Shown here one piece after another: positions 61,994 to 62,704 of a DNA stretch of 62,704 nucleotides (positions are counted from its first letter, which is position 1; every line of letters begins with the position of its first letter). The position numbers and the translations under genes were made by a program. Source of the DNA: Herpetosiphonaceae bacterium (GTDB lineage: Bacteria; Chloroflexota; Chloroflexia; Chloroflexales; Kallotenuaceae); contig DASUTC010000116.1 of NCBI GenBank assembly GCA_036374795.1, positions 1 through 62,704 on the forward strand. The letters run 5' to 3'. Below the pieces are notes generated by a model. The model was not told the origin of the DNA. It did not search any database and saw only the letters and a list, made by a program, of their open reading frames with translations.

Positions 61994-62704
61994 TTATTGT
62001 GCCTGCTCCAGCGCCCTGGTCAGCGCCCGCTTCGCCAGCACCCGCGCCAGATGCGCGCGATACGACTCGGAGGCGCTGATGTCCTCGATCAGCTCCAGCC
62101 CGCTCGACGCCTGCTCGGCTGCCGCCGCAATGCTGTCGGCTGAGGGCTGCTTGTCGAGCAGCATATTCTCGGCCAGCGTCGCGCGCTGCGCCTTGGGACC
62201 AGCGCCCGTCACCGCGATGCGGCAGGCGGCGACGCTGCCGGTATCGCCCAGGTGCAGCAGCGCCGCCACCCCGACGATCGCGTAGCCCGACGCCGGATGC
62301 TTGAACTTCTCGTAGGCCATGCCCACGCGCCCAGAGATCTGCGGAATGCTGATCTCGGTTAAGATCTCGCCCTGATCCAGCGCGCTCTGGAGCATCTCGA
62401 CAAAGAAATCGTCGGCGGCGATCGTCCGCTCGCCGCTCGGCCCGACCGCCCGCATCTGCGCGCCGAGCGCCAGCACCACGGCGGGCATATCGGCGGCGGG
62501 ATCGGCGTGGGCCAGCGAGCCGCCGATCGTGCCCCGGCTGCGCACCTGCGGATCGCCGACGCTCTGCGCGCACTCGACCAGCATCGGCACGCGCTGCGCC
62601 AGCTCCGACGATTGCTCCAGCTCGTGATACGTCGTGTACGCCCCAATGCCGATCCCGCCGTTGACCCGAATGCCCTTCAGCTCTGGGATCTTGCCGATGT
62701 CCAC
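61994..62704 (-). CDS. CoxM/XDH-type FAD-binding subunit of a molybdenum hydroxylase (partial)
   Basis: The last 236 residues of a FAD_binding_5 protein; the start lies beyond the window edge. GGIGIGAYTTYHELEQS, SVGDPQVRSRGTIGGSLAHADPAADMPA and YEKFKHPASGYAIVGVAA are the FAD-binding and C-terminal (CO_deh_flav_C) signatures. This subunit carries electrons from the molybdenum/Fe-S subunits to an acceptor. The large and small subunits would be upstream, outside the window. CoxE- and CoxD-like maturation genes are 10 kb to the left. Confidence 0.9.
   Translation of the reverse strand: MDIGKIPELKGIRVNGGIGIGAYTTYHELEQSSELAQRVPMLVECAQSVGDPQVRSRGTIGGSLAHADPAADMPAVVLALGAQMRAVGPSGERTIAADDFFVEMLQSALDQGEILTEISIPQISGRVGMAYEKFKHPASGYAIVGVAALLHLGDTGSVAACRIAVTGAGPKAQRATLAENMLLDKQPSADSIAAAAEQASSGLELIEDISASESYRAHLARVLAKRALTRALEQAQ

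Noticed and set aside
60804-62573. A 589-residue protein combining the propeller with an N-terminal part
   Set aside because: The first 220 residues are antisense-type, Arg/Ala/Gly-rich shadow of the CoxM-like gene; a lipoprotein signal and Shine-Dalgarno site mark the true start at 61907.

Overview
The window reads as the chromosome of a GC-rich, free-living bacterium, most likely a member of the Chloroflexota (class Chloroflexia or a relative). This placement is an inference from gene content: strings of PMT/ArnT-type membrane glycosyltransferases with C-terminal beta-sandwich tails, a cyanophycin synthetase/cyanophycinase pair, an ECF41 sigma factor, PAS-STAS signalling, GlcDEF, and CoxD/CoxE/CoxM-like genes. 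No rRNA, tRNA, CRISPR array, integrase or transposase was seen.

Layout. 1-4100: translation cluster (end of tuf, rpmG, secE, nusG, rplK, rplA, rplJ, rplL), with a repeat element plus a fresh promoter between rplK and rplA and a structured leader before rplJ. 4184-10261: an accessory island with locally low GC. It holds a TIR-methyltransferase fusion protein, a frameshifted cupin gene, and a divergent 1144-residue HD-domain/HSP90-type ATPase protein; this is the best candidate for an undescribed (probably anti-phage) system. 10293-21837: five overlapping or closely spaced genes for large polytopic membrane proteins of the glycosyltransferase-39/83 type, probably one operon read leftward. 22110-25741: a SEC-C protein and a GT4-gmhA-gmhB operon for heptose-containing glycans. 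25967-37124: a secreted subtilase, cyanophycin synthetase and cyanophycinase, a CitE-like lyase, a PAS-STAS regulator, and several small housekeeping or unknown genes. 37307-41580: the glycolate oxidase operon glcDEF with a strong promoter and a predicted leader peptide. 41741-48098: a carotenoid-type oxidoreductase, two methyltransferases, a GNAT protein, and an ECF41 sigma factor co-transcribed with an NDH-2-like oxidoreductase behind an ECF41-type promoter. 48407-52089: PhoX behind a Pho box, then CoxE- and MoxR/CoxD-like genes. 52489-57168: a sulfate ABC transporter operon whose ATPase carries two fused Usp-like domains. 57383-60128: a two-component system. 60236-60740: a VapB-like antitoxin with a broken vapC. 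60804-62704: a beta-propeller lipoprotein and the end of a CoxM/xanthine-dehydrogenase FAD subunit gene.

Recurrent theme. At least nine intergenic gaps carry heptamer tracts (TTTGTTC and GAGTTTC types, in either orientation), sometimes bordering a hairpin core related to GGGTGCCCTTTGGGC. These tracts break up operons (rplK/rplA, glcD/glcE, cphB/cphA) and have run into the coding end of one glycosyltransferase. Several start codons were moved from the longest open frame using Shine-Dalgarno sites, operon overlaps and family length; the GT4 gene appears to use a CTG start.
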